Source: Spirosoma foliorum (lineage in GTDB: Bacteria; Bacteroidota; Bacteroidia; Cytophagales; Spirosomataceae). From it: DNA of 64,000 nt. The DNA lies in the NCBI RefSeq assembly GCF_014117325.1, contig NZ_CP059732.1, positions 6,771,001 to 6,835,000 of the forward strand, given 5' to 3'. The notes under the pieces were generated by a model. The model saw only the letters and a program-made list of their open reading frames with translations, searched no databases and was not told the DNA's origin. Numbering within the stretch: the first letter of the stretch is position 1; every line of letters starts with the position of its first letter. The position numbers and the translations under genes are program-made. Positions 1 through 9,620 of the stretch are shown one piece after another.

Positions 1-184
1 AATTCGACACCCTTTGGGGACATATTGCCTAGTAACTCCATTGGTGTGTCCTCTTTCCCTAATCCGTAACCAATTGATATTGCTGTAGCTCCTCCGCCTG
101 ATATACGCTATCAGTGGTACAATACTTTACGTAGAGGCCCTTTCAAGCGAGTCCCTTCGTGCGGTTATACTGATTTCACCACCA
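1..184 (-). other. Sequence left of the IS remnant; possible gene fragment
   Basis: The leftward strand has one frame free of stops from about 106 down to the window edge. It reads as a protein-like stretch with ISGGGATAISIGYGLGKED near its start and PMELLGNMSPKG further on. Stops lie just upstream (TGA TAG), so if this is a gene it has been cut, perhaps by the insertion sequence whose end falls near 185. Thirty-five codons are too few to name a family, and chance is possible. Confidence 0.2.
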
Positions 185-620
185 TGGACTTTCAACAAAA
201 TAATGGACAAAAGTTTAAGCAACATTTTTGAATTGTCTACTACTATATTCAACAGGTGATAAATACTCTAAAACAGAATGTCTTCGTCGCCGGTTGTAAC
301 GCTCTTTAGGTTTAAGGGCATTAAGTTACATGACTATCCTGGAGTCGCATAACGATGTAAATCTAAAGGCCCGTGCGCTCGTGCCGCTTCCTAGTTTTCA
401 TGGTTCACTAAGTTGGTAATGCTCCACTTCGTGTCCAGTCAAATGTAGCAAGTCCACTTCTATCGTGAATCATTTTTTCGCTAGCGTTTGGGGTTAACCA
501 GCCTACGGAGGGCGAGTTAGTTTTGAGAATTGTTTGCGGGGCCGCCCGTACGGTCATGGCTTTGCATTTTGGTCGGTACAAAGTTGACACCACTCTGAGC
601 CTTTTTCAATTCCTCAACAC
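185..620 (-). mobile_element. Decayed IS3-family insertion sequence (transposase orfB 3' end)
   Basis: On the leftward strand, 215-304 translates to the typical C-terminus of an IS3/IS150-group DDE transposase: an RYNRRRRHSVLEYLSPVEY motif, then about nine residues and a stop. The motif is the 'YNxxRRHSxLGYLSPxEY' signature of this family. Upstream (323-620) the frame is broken by stops and the remaining similarity is scattered over frames. About 10 bp past the stop, TGGACTTTCAACAAAAT at 185 resembles an IS3-type terminal inverted repeat, which sets the left boundary. The right boundary is not defined. The element is inactive. It lies at the edge of the AT-rich polysaccharide genes, a common place for IS debris. 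Confidence 0.55.
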
Positions 621-639
621 GCCCTAAAAATCGTTAATA

Positions 640-1416
640 TTACAAAATATCCTTGTTGATTACAACAACATTTTCACCGCTTAATTTAAGGCTATAATTT
701 TGAAAAGCTTTGTTTATGGCAGCAAAAAAAGGCTTTGAGCATCCATCTTCCATCCAATCATGAAGCTCAATAATTATGGCCTTTGTTTTAGGTAACCAAC
801 TTAAATAATTATCACTAAACAAATATTTTTCTGCTGATTCAATGTCTAACTTCAATAAATCGATTCGTTCTAAGTTAAACTCAGTTAGAATATTATCAAT
901 CGTAATAGTATCAATCGTATGGGTATTAGTAACTTGTTCTTTACTAGCATCAATTTCCTCAGTAACCATTGCCCATTTACCCATATTGTACTTATCACTT
1001 ATACTTAATCTTGTCGACCGTGGCCACAAACCTGCTTTTATTATATGGATATTAGTATAGTGGAGTAGATTTTCTCTCAACGCATCTACATTATCCTTAT
1101 CCGGTTCAACGGCAATAATTGTAGCATTTGGAAATTTATTTTTAAAATATATGCTTGCTAAGCCAATATTAGCCCCACCATCAATAATCGTCTTTGGTTC
1201 AAAGCCCAAATCAATATCGAATTCCTTATATACAAAAACTTGAGAAAACACTTCTCTATCAGAAGTATTAGGACGCAAAATAATTGGGTGTTTAAAATTT
1301 CGAATTTTCAACGCTGTTTTTTTCTTTATTGAGGTTCCTTGAAAAAACAAAACAACGCCCTTGGATAAACCTAAAGATTTAACCAAGTGAAGTAGAATTT
1401 CTAATCGGTAAAGCAT
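640..1416 (-). CDS. FkbM family SAM-dependent methyltransferase
   Basis: A 258-residue protein likely to O-methylate a sugar during surface-polysaccharide synthesis; the substrate is unknown. The SAM-binding glycine motif TIIDGGANIGLASIYF lies near residues 80-95. The acidic strand-2 residue is in AVEPDKDN, and the FkbM motif LLKLDIESAEKYLF lies near residue 195, with an acidic residue where most relatives have EGAE. No signal peptide or membrane segment is seen, so it is cytosolic. It is the last gene of the leftward polysaccharide locus, about 300 bp after the flippase gene. Base composition is very AT-rich compared with genes beyond 9 kb, which suggests transfer with the flippase and glycosyltransferase genes. 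Confidence 0.8.
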   Translation of the reverse strand: MLYRLEILLHLVKSLGLSKGVVLFFQGTSIKKKTALKIRNFKHPIILRPNTSDREVFSQVFVYKEFDIDLGFEPKTIIDGGANIGLASIYFKNKFPNATIIAVEPDKDNVDALRENLLHYTNIHIIKAGLWPRSTRLSISDKYNMGKWAMVTEEIDASKEQVTNTHTIDTITIDNILTEFNLERIDLLKLDIESAEKYLFSDNYLSWLPKTKAIIIELHDWMEDGCSKPFFAAINKAFQNYSLKLSGENVVVINKDIL

Positions 1417-1712
1417 ATTGCGATCAAAAGGTTTGAGCTATGATGATAACATAAAGTGAGTACCAACTTCTCTTTAAAGGTTTTCCATTTCCATATTAGA
1501 TACAAGGGTACTATTAAAAACCAAACTAACTAGTATCAATAATTTACAATCTTACTTCCTATATTTTTCCATTATGCATAGTTTGGACCACATACATTAA
1601 TATAGCTTTAATGGGTAGATCATTCTAAATAAAAATTGCAATATCTATTATAAAAATGAACCATTGATTTATTGCATTTAATTACTTAGTTCTAGCTATC
1701 AAATATAATAAA

Positions 1713-3020
1713 CTATACAACATTATCATAATTAATAATGTTATTAGATTTTATTATCTGCAGGAAGGCATATAAAGTATTAGCTATAGCTTGTATAACA
1801 GCAACAAAAATACTTAGTACCAATACGCCTTGGAGTGATGAAACATCTATAAAAGCAACACCACTTGCAATTGTAATAGTATTAATAGCAATAGAAATAA
1901 TAGGATTTAGAATCCACCCTCTACTTGTATACAGATTAAAAGCAGATCCAGAAAATAAATTAATACAACTAGTTATTGTTATTAGCAATGCCTCTTTTCT
2001 TAATGCCGAGTATTTAGGGCCTAATATCCATAATATCTCAGTAGAAAATACCCAAAAAATTCCAATAATAGCAGCACTTACGATTAACCACCCTATCTGT
2101 ATTTTTATAAAGTAATTTAGAAGGATTGTCTGATCTTTAGGTAATCTGGCGTAGCGTGGAAGAATGATTATACTAAATAGTAAAGTTAAGAGTCCAGGTA
2201 ATAGCGCAATACGACCAAGAGCTCCAATCTGAGCAACTGCTAGTGTAGAGCCAAAAGCAGAAACTAGCCAAATTGTGATTTGACCTGAAAAACAGTGGTA
2301 AATAGAACTAGGTAATTGGCGTTTAACAACTGCTAAAATTGCCGCCCGGATAATAAGATCTGATTTTTGTTCTTGTTTAGCATGTTTGTCAGATATTTTC
2401 TTTAAGTTAACATTAGCCCATAATTGAGAAATTCCACTGGCAAGTAAGGCCAAAAAAGCCCACGGAAAAAAATATATTATTGTAAAGGTAAGCACTAGAC
2501 GTACTAAATGTAATTTAACCTGATTCTTTTGCAATGGGGCAATATCTTGCTTGAGTTTGGGAGCAATTTCAAGCAACTCCCCAGTAAGAGCGGATAAAAA
2601 TGCAGGTATAAGAGAAAAAATAATTATTAAAGACGTAAACCAACTTGCATCGTGATGAAGCAATTGATATAGTAGTAAAGGAACAGAAATAATAAGGCTC
2701 GCAATTGCAAATTTTTTCCTTAAATCAAGGCCAACAGCTAATACGGTTCCTAGTTTTACACGGTCTTGCCAAACTTTTCCTCCCTGCGACATTACTCCTG
2801 CAGCAATTCCACTATCCGCTAGAACTATCATAGTCATAAGCATTGAATTAGCTAGGGTATATAATGCATATTCTTTTGTCGAAAATAGACGAATTATTAA
2901 AATACCACTTATCGCTCCTACTCCCTGCACTACTATTTGAGCAGAGCTGGTGATAGTAATTAATTTAATCCATTCTAATGCTTTAGGGTTTTTAATAGTA
3001 GCCCGAATATTTTTAGACAT
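1713..3020 (-). CDS. Wzx-like polysaccharide flippase (MATE/MOP superfamily)
   Basis: A 435-residue polytopic membrane protein with about twelve hydrophobic stretches and short charged loops, the layout of Wzx-type lipid-linked oligosaccharide flippases. The N-terminal part (residues 15-60, with GAISGILIIRLFSTKEYALYT) resembles the start of the polysaccharide biosynthesis family, where a first helix is followed by a short loop and the next helix. The expected job is moving undecaprenyl-linked repeat units across the inner membrane for the Wzz and SLBB export proteins encoded upstream. No Wzy polymerase is seen in the window. The gene is very AT-rich. Family assignment rests on topology and neighbours rather than on a catalytic motif. 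Confidence 0.72.
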   Translation of the reverse strand: MSKNIRATIKNPKALEWIKLITITSSAQIVVQGVGAISGILIIRLFSTKEYALYTLANSMLMTMIVLADSGIAAGVMSQGGKVWQDRVKLGTVLAVGLDLRKKFAIASLIISVPLLLYQLLHHDASWFTSLIIIFSLIPAFLSALTGELLEIAPKLKQDIAPLQKNQVKLHLVRLVLTFTIIYFFPWAFLALLASGISQLWANVNLKKISDKHAKQEQKSDLIIRAAILAVVKRQLPSSIYHCFSGQITIWLVSAFGSTLAVAQIGALGRIALLPGLLTLLFSIIILPRYARLPKDQTILLNYFIKIQIGWLIVSAAIIGIFWVFSTEILWILGPKYSALRKEALLITITSCINLFSGSAFNLYTSRGWILNPIISIAINTITIASGVAFIDVSSLQGVLVLSIFVAVIQAIANTLYAFLQIIKSNNIINYDNVV

Positions 3021-3681
3021 TGAGTTTAAAATTATTAATAATAAGTAAAGCAGAATGAATACTCCATAAGTATTAATAGTCCAATTGCGTTTTTTTGTGA
3101 AAGAAAATGCATAATTAGCTTAGGTTATATTCTTTACACACGATATTAACGTTAACAATTATTTATAATAAATACCTTTGAGCCTACTTCAGTAAGTTTC
3201 TAAAACATAAAGATGGTTAACAAAAAACGATTATAGGTTTTGTATCTTTTCCTTATAGCTAATATGTTATTATACCAGCTAACTAACTTTAGATCCATTC
3301 AAAAAAAATTTCAAATATTTTTTTGTCATAAATAAAATTTATGTAAATAGTCCAATTGCTCTTTCAATATATTATTAATCCTATTATACTCATAACCGGG
3401 AAATATTATCTATTAAAGCTGCTCAATTTATGAATATTGCTTGAATAATTAAACGCTCATCAGCTACCAAGTTTGCTCTCATGTTAAACTTCCGACAGTA
3501 TAATATTTTTTCAAATGATTGTGGCTAGCCATAACGCTTAAAGTTTATCATTCTGAAGTTTATTGCAATTCTTGTAGCAATCTATTTAAAATCATTGTCC
3601 AGTTTAATTACGCAATAGGAAGTTTTAAAACTCTATTATTTACAGCACGTGAAAGTGTTAATTGGGTATGAAATCTAATAG
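3021..3681. other. Gene-free AT-rich gap in the polysaccharide locus
   Basis: About 660 bp lie between the flippase and glycosyltransferase genes, both leftward. Stops are dense in all frames and no ORF longer than about 40 codons has a protein-like composition. No strong hairpin, repeat or tRNA-like structure was seen. It is among the most AT-rich stretches of the window. It may hold promoters for the flippase gene or the remains of a deleted gene. Confidence 0.6.
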
Positions 3682-4776
3682 TCAAATTAGTTTTTCATAT
3701 AGCTCCAAAGTTTCATTAATTGTATGTTGCCAGGAAAATCGTCGCAATTCTTGTTGTCCATTTTGAATTAAGTTATTTCTTAGCTCATCGTCCAATATGA
3801 CGCGTTCGACATTTGTGGCCATGGATTCCGAATCTGTCGGGTCAAAATATAATGCACCTTTACCAGCAACTTCTGGAAATGAACTGGTATTACTTACAAT
3901 ACAGGGACAATTACAAGAAAAAGCTTCTAAAATAGGAATACCAAAACCTTCATACAAGGAAGGAAATACAAAAGCAATTGCCCCGCCGTATAGATGTGGC
4001 AACAAAGTATCATCAATTAATTGATGTTCTACTAATCCATTTAGTGATAATGCTCTGATTACGTCATGCTCATTACTTGTAAAACTGCCACCACCTGCGC
4101 AAACAAGGACAATTTGGTAACGAATAAGTATGTAGGCAATAGAGCGTAAAAATGGAATAAAGTTTTTGTACCCAGTTCTATTACCAACAAATAATAGATA
4201 AGGTCTATTGTTATTTTTATAAGTAGTTTCTAAAATTTTTTTTTGGGAAAATGGAGTACTAAGGTAAATAACTGTAATTTTTTTTGGGTCGATATTTAAG
4301 ATATCAACCATATCCCGTTTAGTGCTTTCAGATATCGCTACTAGATGAGATGCATATTGTGCTATCTTCTTCTTTTGACCAATAATCAACGTATCAGCCG
4401 ATAGCTCAACAAACTGATGAGATAATCGCTCATATGTCATGTCATAAAATGTAGTTACATATGGCTTATGGCTTGTATAATTCTTTAAAAAATCACTAAA
4501 ATACGTAGCATGATATATATCATAATTAGTAAGTTTAGCGTTTACTATATTGAATATTTTATTTGACTGAGAAAGTAATCGATACCTTTTTGGAAATGGA
4601 TATGGTAATACGGGAATTTTATATTCACGTAAATGAATATTGTTAGACCAAAGTAAAGAAAGATGAGCATTATGATGCTCATCTTTATTAATTCCTTTTA
4701 TTAACTCACAGTAGTATCTAGATATACCTCCGTAGTTCTGAAGAGAAAAAGCCTGATGGTCAAAAAAAATATTCAT
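3682..4776 (-). CDS. Glycosyltransferase family 4 (GT-B fold)
   Basis: A 364-residue cytosolic glycosyltransferase that probably adds one sugar to the polysaccharide repeat unit. The N-terminal half starts MNIFFDHQAFSLQNYGGISR, a form typical of mannosyl- and rhamnosyl-transferases of this group (GGISRYY). The C-terminal half carries the nucleotide-sugar site: LLFVGNRTGYKNF near residue 195, then PSLYEGFGIPILEAFSCNCP near residue 275 with the E-x7-E signature. Donor and acceptor cannot be read from sequence. A GDP-sugar donor is plausible because the next gene upstream is gmd. The gene is AT-rich like the flippase gene. Confidence 0.85.
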   Translation of the reverse strand: MNIFFDHQAFSLQNYGGISRYYCELIKGINKDEHHNAHLSLLWSNNIHLREYKIPVLPYPFPKRYRLLSQSNKIFNIVNAKLTNYDIYHATYFSDFLKNYTSHKPYVTTFYDMTYERLSHQFVELSADTLIIGQKKKIAQYASHLVAISESTKRDMVDILNIDPKKITVIYLSTPFSQKKILETTYKNNNRPYLLFVGNRTGYKNFIPFLRSIAYILIRYQIVLVCAGGGSFTSNEHDVIRALSLNGLVEHQLIDDTLLPHLYGGAIAFVFPSLYEGFGIPILEAFSCNCPCIVSNTSSFPEVAGKGALYFDPTDSESMATNVERVILDDELRNNLIQNGQQELRRFSWQHTINETLELYEKLI

Positions 4777-4923
4777 ATTCCTTCAAAGATATTTCTTGCT
4801 AAGACATAATTCGATTAGAATACTTATATTGCCACTAAACAAAAGGTTATATATTAGAGCAATTGTTAAGTGCTTTATCCAGCAAGTAAATATGTCAAAA
4901 TTGCAGAAATAGTGGAGACATAA

Positions 4924-5898
4924 TTATTTGCCAATAATTGTGTCTCCACTAGTCGATCCCATAACCATTTGCCTTGCTACTTCACTCATCGTAAATTGAG
5001 CCTTCCATTCCAAATTCCTTAAGGCTTTAGCTGGATTAGCGTGACCTTCTGCAATATCAGTCGGTCGGAAAAAGGACTTATCAGTATGCACATGGTTTTC
5101 CCAGCAGAGACCAACCGTTTCAAATACAACGCGAATGAAATCACTTAATTTATGTGTTTTGCCTGTAGCAATTACATAATCATCCGATTGGTTTTGTTGC
5201 AACATAAGCCACATCGCTTCTACGTAGTCTGGAGCCCATCCCCAATCACGCGCGATATCAATATTACCTAACGTCAATATTTCGTTACTTCCATTAGCAA
5301 TCCTACAAGCCGCAGCTACGATCTTCTGCGTCACAAATCGTTCTGGTCTTAGGGGAGATTCATGGTTAAATAGAATACCTGTACTAGCATGAATTTGATA
5401 GGCTTCTCTATAATTAGCTACTTGCCAGAAGGCCGCTGCTTTTGCAACACCATATGGGCTCCGTGGTCGAAAAGGCGTGTTTTCATCGGCTGTTAAACTA
5501 CCTGTATCGCCAAAACATTCACTCGAACCTGCATTATAAAACTTAATGGGCTGATTTGTAAATCGGATAGCTTCAAGGAGATTAAGCGTACCAACACTAA
5601 TACTTTCAAGCGTCTCTACGGGTTGCTCAAAAGAAAGACCTACCGAGCTTTGACCAGCTAGGTTATATACTTCATCAGGTTTAACTTTTAGGAGCGTTTG
5701 CAACACACTTCTAAAGTCATTTATACTAATAGATACGAATTGAATAGAAGAGCGGATCCCTAAACGCTCCAGATTTTTAAAAGAAGACATTTGGGCATCT
5801 CGGGAGCCTCCTACTACTTTATAGCCTTTTTCAAGTAATAATTTCGCTAAATAGGCTCCGTCCTGACCCGAAACTCCACAAATTAAGGCTGTTTTCAT
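4924..5898 (-). CDS. gmd: GDP-mannose 4,6-dehydratase
   Basis: Converts GDP-mannose to GDP-4-keto-6-deoxymannose, the precursor of GDP-fucose, GDP-rhamnose and related 6-deoxy sugars. This is an extended short-chain dehydrogenase of 324 residues. The NAD(P) motif GVSGQDGAYLAK is at residues 8-19, the catalytic region is GSSECFG near residue 123, and the YGVAK pair (Y-x3-K) is near residue 148. The Gmd-type NHESPLRPERFVTQKI block follows near residue 180. Most Gmd have SSEMFG where this has SSECFG. The ATG overlaps the stop of the Wzz-like gene (ATGA), so the two are translationally coupled. No GDP-fucose synthase or Rmd reductase is in the window. Confidence 0.88.
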   Translation of the reverse strand: MKTALICGVSGQDGAYLAKLLLEKGYKVVGGSRDAQMSSFKNLERLGIRSSIQFVSISINDFRSVLQTLLKVKPDEVYNLAGQSSVGLSFEQPVETLESISVGTLNLLEAIRFTNQPIKFYNAGSSECFGDTGSLTADENTPFRPRSPYGVAKAAAFWQVANYREAYQIHASTGILFNHESPLRPERFVTQKIVAAACRIANGSNEILTLGNIDIARDWGWAPDYVEAMWLMLQQNQSDDYVIATGKTHKLSDFIRVVFETVGLCWENHVHTDKSFFRPTDIAEGHANPAKALRNLEWKAQFTMSEVARQMVMGSTSGDTIIGK

Positions 5899-7001
5899 GC
5901 ACTTTGGAGGGATTTGGATTTAGCAATCAATCGAATGTCTCGAACTAAGGCAACCATTATGCTTATAACAACCCCAATTACGATAGAGCCTAACATGATA
6001 AATGTTCGCTTGGGACCTGTTTTACGAAGTGGTACAGTTGGTGGCTCTAATATTTTAAATATTGGCGTTTCTTCCTGTACTTTAATTTTAGCCTGTTCTA
6101 ATTGCTTTGACAATTCATTATAAACTGATTGCTCAAGTAAATAGTCCGCCTGAAGCCTCTGCTCGTCTATTTTAGCAGTATTTAAAAACAGATTCCTATT
6201 TCGATCCCTATAAGTTGATAAAGTATATTCAGCGGATTGATAACGACTTTTTGCTTCTTTCACGCGATCTTCAAGGAAGGCAACTTGTTTACTAGCTTTT
6301 TCCGTACGATAGGTAATGATATAGTTCGTGAGATAATTGAGAGATGCGCGAGAGATAGTAGCTACAACCATAGGATCACGCTCGGTAGCAGTAATCGTTA
6401 ATATACCTGTTTTCTTATCATACATTCCTAATACACTAGCCTGGACTGATTTAATCAGTGCATCTTCTTCTTTCGTGACTTGTAAAGCATCCTCAAAGTT
6501 CTTCAACTTATTTTTACCATCATTTTTTTCTTCTTTATTGCCAGCAAATAAACTCATAAGCTTGCCAATAAAACTATTTGATCCAACACGCCCAATATAT
6601 TCTTTCAAAGGCATTTTTGCCTTTAATTCTAGTGAATAAACTGGATGGTTTAATAAATTTAATGCAAAGGGAATACTTTGCAATATATTCGGGTAAAGAT
6701 CTGGTCGAATAGCGTCCACTGAATTCATGTTGTCAAGGCTAATGCCGGCTAATCCAGCCAAAGAACCTAAACCACCTAAACCATTAGCACCTCTTGCCTG
6801 AAATTCAGGCATTACCGTAACTTGAGCTGTATATATATTAGGCTTAGAAAACGCATATAATGCGCCGATTAAAAGCCCTATTAAAGCACCTATTAGTATT
6901 CGTCGGCGACTATTCTTTAAAAATTCTGTAATATCGCTCAACCGAATCTCGATTTCGCCTTCTTCAGCATCTTTCTTTCTTGAAGTTTCTGTAATAGACA
7001 T
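5895..7001 (-). CDS. Wzz/GumC-type polysaccharide chain-length determinant
   Basis: An inner-membrane co-polymerase that sets polymer length and links the export pore to synthesis. The Wzz domain begins near residue 15 (IEIRLSDITEFLK). A first membrane helix lies near residues 33-52, a long periplasmic part has coiled-coil character near residues 215-300, and a proline-rich segment (ILEPPTVPLRKTGPKR) precedes the second helix near residues 330-350. There is no C-terminal tyrosine kinase domain. I place the start at the ATG at 7001. An in-frame TTG six codons upstream is less likely. The gene follows the SLBB export gene by about 20 bp and overlaps gmd by four bases. Confidence 0.82.
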   Translation of the reverse strand: MSITETSRKKDAEEGEIEIRLSDITEFLKNSRRRILIGALIGLLIGALYAFSKPNIYTAQVTVMPEFQARGANGLGGLGSLAGLAGISLDNMNSVDAIRPDLYPNILQSIPFALNLLNHPVYSLELKAKMPLKEYIGRVGSNSFIGKLMSLFAGNKEEKNDGKNKLKNFEDALQVTKEEDALIKSVQASVLGMYDKKTGILTITATERDPMVVATISRASLNYLTNYIITYRTEKASKQVAFLEDRVKEAKSRYQSAEYTLSTYRDRNRNLFLNTAKIDEQRLQADYLLEQSVYNELSKQLEQAKIKVQEETPIFKILEPPTVPLRKTGPKRTFIMLGSIVIGVVISIMVALVRDIRLIAKSKSLQSA

Positions 7002-7022
7002 AATAAAATGAGAAAGCAATTC

Positions 7023-9419
7023 TTAACGAAGAAGAATATTAACAAGGGCGATCGAAACAGTTGTCAATAGTGACAGAATTCCAAGCCGTTCCGCAGTACT
7101 TAATTTATTACTTTCCAGAGGCTTAAATGGGACCACAATTGTTGATCCTGGGTAAACTTTAGGTCGGAATGAAAAAAAGAGGAAGTGATGTGTTCTTGCT
7201 TTGCGACCATTGGGATAAACTATATATGCTTTACTTTTTCGAGCATTATCGGTAGTACCTCCTGCCTCACTGATATAATCCCCGAACTTGTAGTCCTCTT
7301 TATAACTAACAGCCGAAGAGTTTAAAACAGCGCCTTCTACACCTACTATTTCTGGTCGTTTGGGAATATATAAGGTGTCTTGTGCCCTAAGCAAAAGGTT
7401 TTCTTCAATTCCCGAATCCGTAAGAATTCTACTTAAGTCATTCCCAATAATAATACCCTTTCGTTTGAATTGAGCGCCCGTAATATATGCCTGTGGCTTT
7501 AGGCCACCCGCCCGCTTAATAAGGTCACTAATACGCTCTTCCCTACTAAAAATAGAATAGTTGCCGGGCTGCATAATTTCCCCATATACATAAACTTGTT
7601 GCTGTTCTTCGTAATTGGGCGATGTACGGATATATACAATATCGAAAGGCTTAAGCTTAAACTCAGCAGAAGTCCCAGAATCACTCTTCATGGACGTGAT
7701 CTGTAGGTTTCTATCAATCGCGAATCGATAAATTTCTAATTTGGTAGCTCGAATACCTGCAGAATCTTGTCTTATACGCCGGGCAACTTCAACCAGGTTA
7801 GGTTTAGCACCTTCTTGGAATCCTCCAGCCTGAGCAACCAAATCGGCTACGCTCATATTTGCAACAAACTCAATACTATCCGGCAGGTTAACAGCCCCTT
7901 CAATTATAACGTAGTATTTCTCACGAAGATCACGGATGGATAGAACAGTTAAACTATCTTGCCGCATCAGCGGAATATCGGCAATTTCACCTCGCATTAG
8001 TTTACCCAAATCAAAGGACAGATTTTCTCTATCCATATCAGGACGCTCACGCATAATTGAGGCCCGATTGGTAAATGCATCTTTACGAAGCCCATCAGCG
8101 CGATTGATAAGCTGACGAACCGTTTCTAGACCTGGCTCAAGTGAATAATCGCCAGGGCGCATAACAGCTCCGGCTACTTGAACTCGGTTTTCATAACGCT
8201 CTAATATTTTCCCTACTTCGTATTTATCACCTCCTTGCGGAATAAAAGCTCCTATTTGATCTTCGCTAATTGTAACAATGCGCCGTTCACGACTGGTGTT
8301 TCTTCGAAGTGTAATTGAGGCTCGGTAAGCATCGTCAGCGAAGCCGCCTGCAAATCCCAAAACAGTTTTCAGAGTCTCCCCTGGAAGTACTTCAAAAATA
8401 GCTGGACGACGTACTTGACCCTTTAATTCAACATGGGTCTCATAATCGGCAACCCGAATGACATCCTGATCACGGAGTTGAATGTTGTCCCGTTGGTCTG
8501 CCCGTAGAATATAATCGTATAGGTCAATGGTACGTACCACTCGATTTCCACGGATCACACTTATTTTACGAAATGATCCTGTTTCTGGATTGGGCCCTCC
8601 GGCCAGGTAAAGCGCATTAAATGCTGAACCTAGAGAAGATATTGTATATGTTCCGGGGCGAACTACTTCACCTACCAGCGTCACCCGAATGCTACGAATA
8701 TTAGTCAATGTGATATTGGCACTTGTGCCACTACCAGCTGTACCTAAACCCTGATAACCTCCCTTTCGCAAGCGATCAATAATACGCTGTTCTGCCTGCT
8801 CAATTGTCAGACCACTCACAAAAATGGGAGCCAGATCAGGAATTTTCACAGTACCATCTGGGCTAACCTTCAATTCAAAGTTCCCAGTTGATGCACCGGA
8901 AATGTCAATTTTAATTTCATCGTCGGGACCAACTACATAATTCCTTGGCGTAGCGATGCGTAAATTCGGCTCAAATGACAGATTGGCATTCTCAAATAAA
9001 GAAGCGCCAAACACGCGGAGTTTTTTGCTTGTATCCTTACGTGTTATAGTTAATGAATCGGTTCGCCGAGAAAGGTCTGGAGGCAATGTTCTCCCCGTTT
9101 GTTTGTCAATTACAGACTGACTCAATGGACGAGAACTCTGGGCGCGAAGAGCGGTAATTCGCTTCCGCATTTTAGCAATATCATCGAGTGTATATCCCTG
9201 CGACATGGCAGCCTGTTCGATCTGAGCTTCACTAAGACCACTGGCCTGTGCCCGTTCATAAAAGTTCTGTACATCTTCGTCACTTAACTGATCTACCCTG
9301 GATCGGGTTGCTGCCTGAGCAGATGCCTGATACGATCCTGTCAGTGCTAATAGTAGGAAAACAGCAGGATAGAAGAGAATACAATGGATAAAATGTGACA
9401 ATTTGTCCTTAGTACGCAT
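7023..9419 (-). CDS. SLBB-domain polysaccharide export protein (Wza-like outer-membrane pore)
   Basis: A large periplasmic/outer-membrane polysaccharide exporter of about 798 residues. A signal peptide covers roughly residues 1-35. A Bacteroidetes-specific N-terminal helix-rich region follows (SDEDVQNFYERAQASGLSE), then the Poly_export domain beginning near YVVGPDDEIKIDISG, followed by about five or six SLBB beta-grasp repeats of the kind VYVYGEIMQPGNYS and VTLVGEVVRPGTYT. A hydrophobic C-terminal segment ends in NILLR. It is twice the length of Wza because of the extra SLBB repeats, which is usual in this phylum. The ATG at 9419 is preferred to an in-frame TTG at 9440. It is the first gene of the leftward locus. 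Confidence 0.87.
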   Translation of the reverse strand: MRTKDKLSHFIHCILFYPAVFLLLALTGSYQASAQAATRSRVDQLSDEDVQNFYERAQASGLSEAQIEQAAMSQGYTLDDIAKMRKRITALRAQSSRPLSQSVIDKQTGRTLPPDLSRRTDSLTITRKDTSKKLRVFGASLFENANLSFEPNLRIATPRNYVVGPDDEIKIDISGASTGNFELKVSPDGTVKIPDLAPIFVSGLTIEQAEQRIIDRLRKGGYQGLGTAGSGTSANITLTNIRSIRVTLVGEVVRPGTYTISSLGSAFNALYLAGGPNPETGSFRKISVIRGNRVVRTIDLYDYILRADQRDNIQLRDQDVIRVADYETHVELKGQVRRPAIFEVLPGETLKTVLGFAGGFADDAYRASITLRRNTSRERRIVTISEDQIGAFIPQGGDKYEVGKILERYENRVQVAGAVMRPGDYSLEPGLETVRQLINRADGLRKDAFTNRASIMRERPDMDRENLSFDLGKLMRGEIADIPLMRQDSLTVLSIRDLREKYYVIIEGAVNLPDSIEFVANMSVADLVAQAGGFQEGAKPNLVEVARRIRQDSAGIRATKLEIYRFAIDRNLQITSMKSDSGTSAEFKLKPFDIVYIRTSPNYEEQQQVYVYGEIMQPGNYSIFSREERISDLIKRAGGLKPQAYITGAQFKRKGIIIGNDLSRILTDSGIEENLLLRAQDTLYIPKRPEIVGVEGAVLNSSAVSYKEDYKFGDYISEAGGTTDNARKSKAYIVYPNGRKARTHHFLFFSFRPKVYPGSTIVVPFKPLESNKLSTAERLGILSLLTTVSIALVNILLR

Positions 9420-9451
9420 GAAGACTGGCGGTTGGGCCAAAATTTGAACTG

Positions 9452-9459
9452 CAAAAGTA
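9452..9459 (-). promoter_or_regulatory. Candidate -7 box for the polysaccharide operon
   Basis: The leftward strand reads TACTTTTG, matching the Bacteroidetes -7 consensus TAnnTTTG, 33 bp before the ATG at 9419. The expected TTG about 19 bp further upstream is absent, so only half of the promoter is supported. Confidence 0.33.
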
Positions 9460-9490
9460 ATAGATTCTTGTTAAAACTCCGTTCCCTTAT

Positions 9491-9540
9491 AATAAGGTGG
9501 GGCTGGCACGCAAGCCTTTACGTTGTAGTCCCACCTTAAT
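9491..9540. repeat. Inverted repeat between divergent polysaccharide and secA genes
   Basis: Arms 9491-9501 (AATAAGGTGGG) and 9530-9540 pair at 10 of 11 positions around a 28-base loop. The structure overlaps the -33 region of the secA promoter, so it could be an operator or simply one of this genome's intergenic inverted repeats. Confidence 0.45.
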
Positions 9541-9552
9541 GCACTAAATTTG
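9523..9552 (+). promoter_or_regulatory. secA promoter, perfect Bacteroidetes consensus
   Basis: TTG at 9523-9525, exactly 19 bases, then TAAATTTG at 9545-9552: a full match to TTG-N19-TAnnTTTG, the primary sigma factor promoter of Bacteroidota. Transcription should begin near 9558-9560, giving a leader of about 70 bases before the secA ATG. It is the best promoter in the window. Confidence 0.75.
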
Positions 9553-9562
9553 TAGGAAAAAC

Positions 9563-9620
9563 GGTCGGTAGTCAATACTAAACGATAAGACTTACTGGTA
9601 TTGACTGACGACTACTGACC
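9563..9620 (+). promoter_or_regulatory. Hairpin filling the secA leader
   Basis: The segment 9570-9578 (AGTCAATAC) pairs perfectly with 9598-9606. The outer flanks 9563-9569 and about 9611-9620 pair less exactly across a short bulge. It occupies nearly the whole leader from the predicted start site to eight bases before the ATG, so it may influence translation of secA. No SecM-like leader peptide was found. It may instead be a member of the intergenic inverted-repeat family. Confidence 0.45.
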
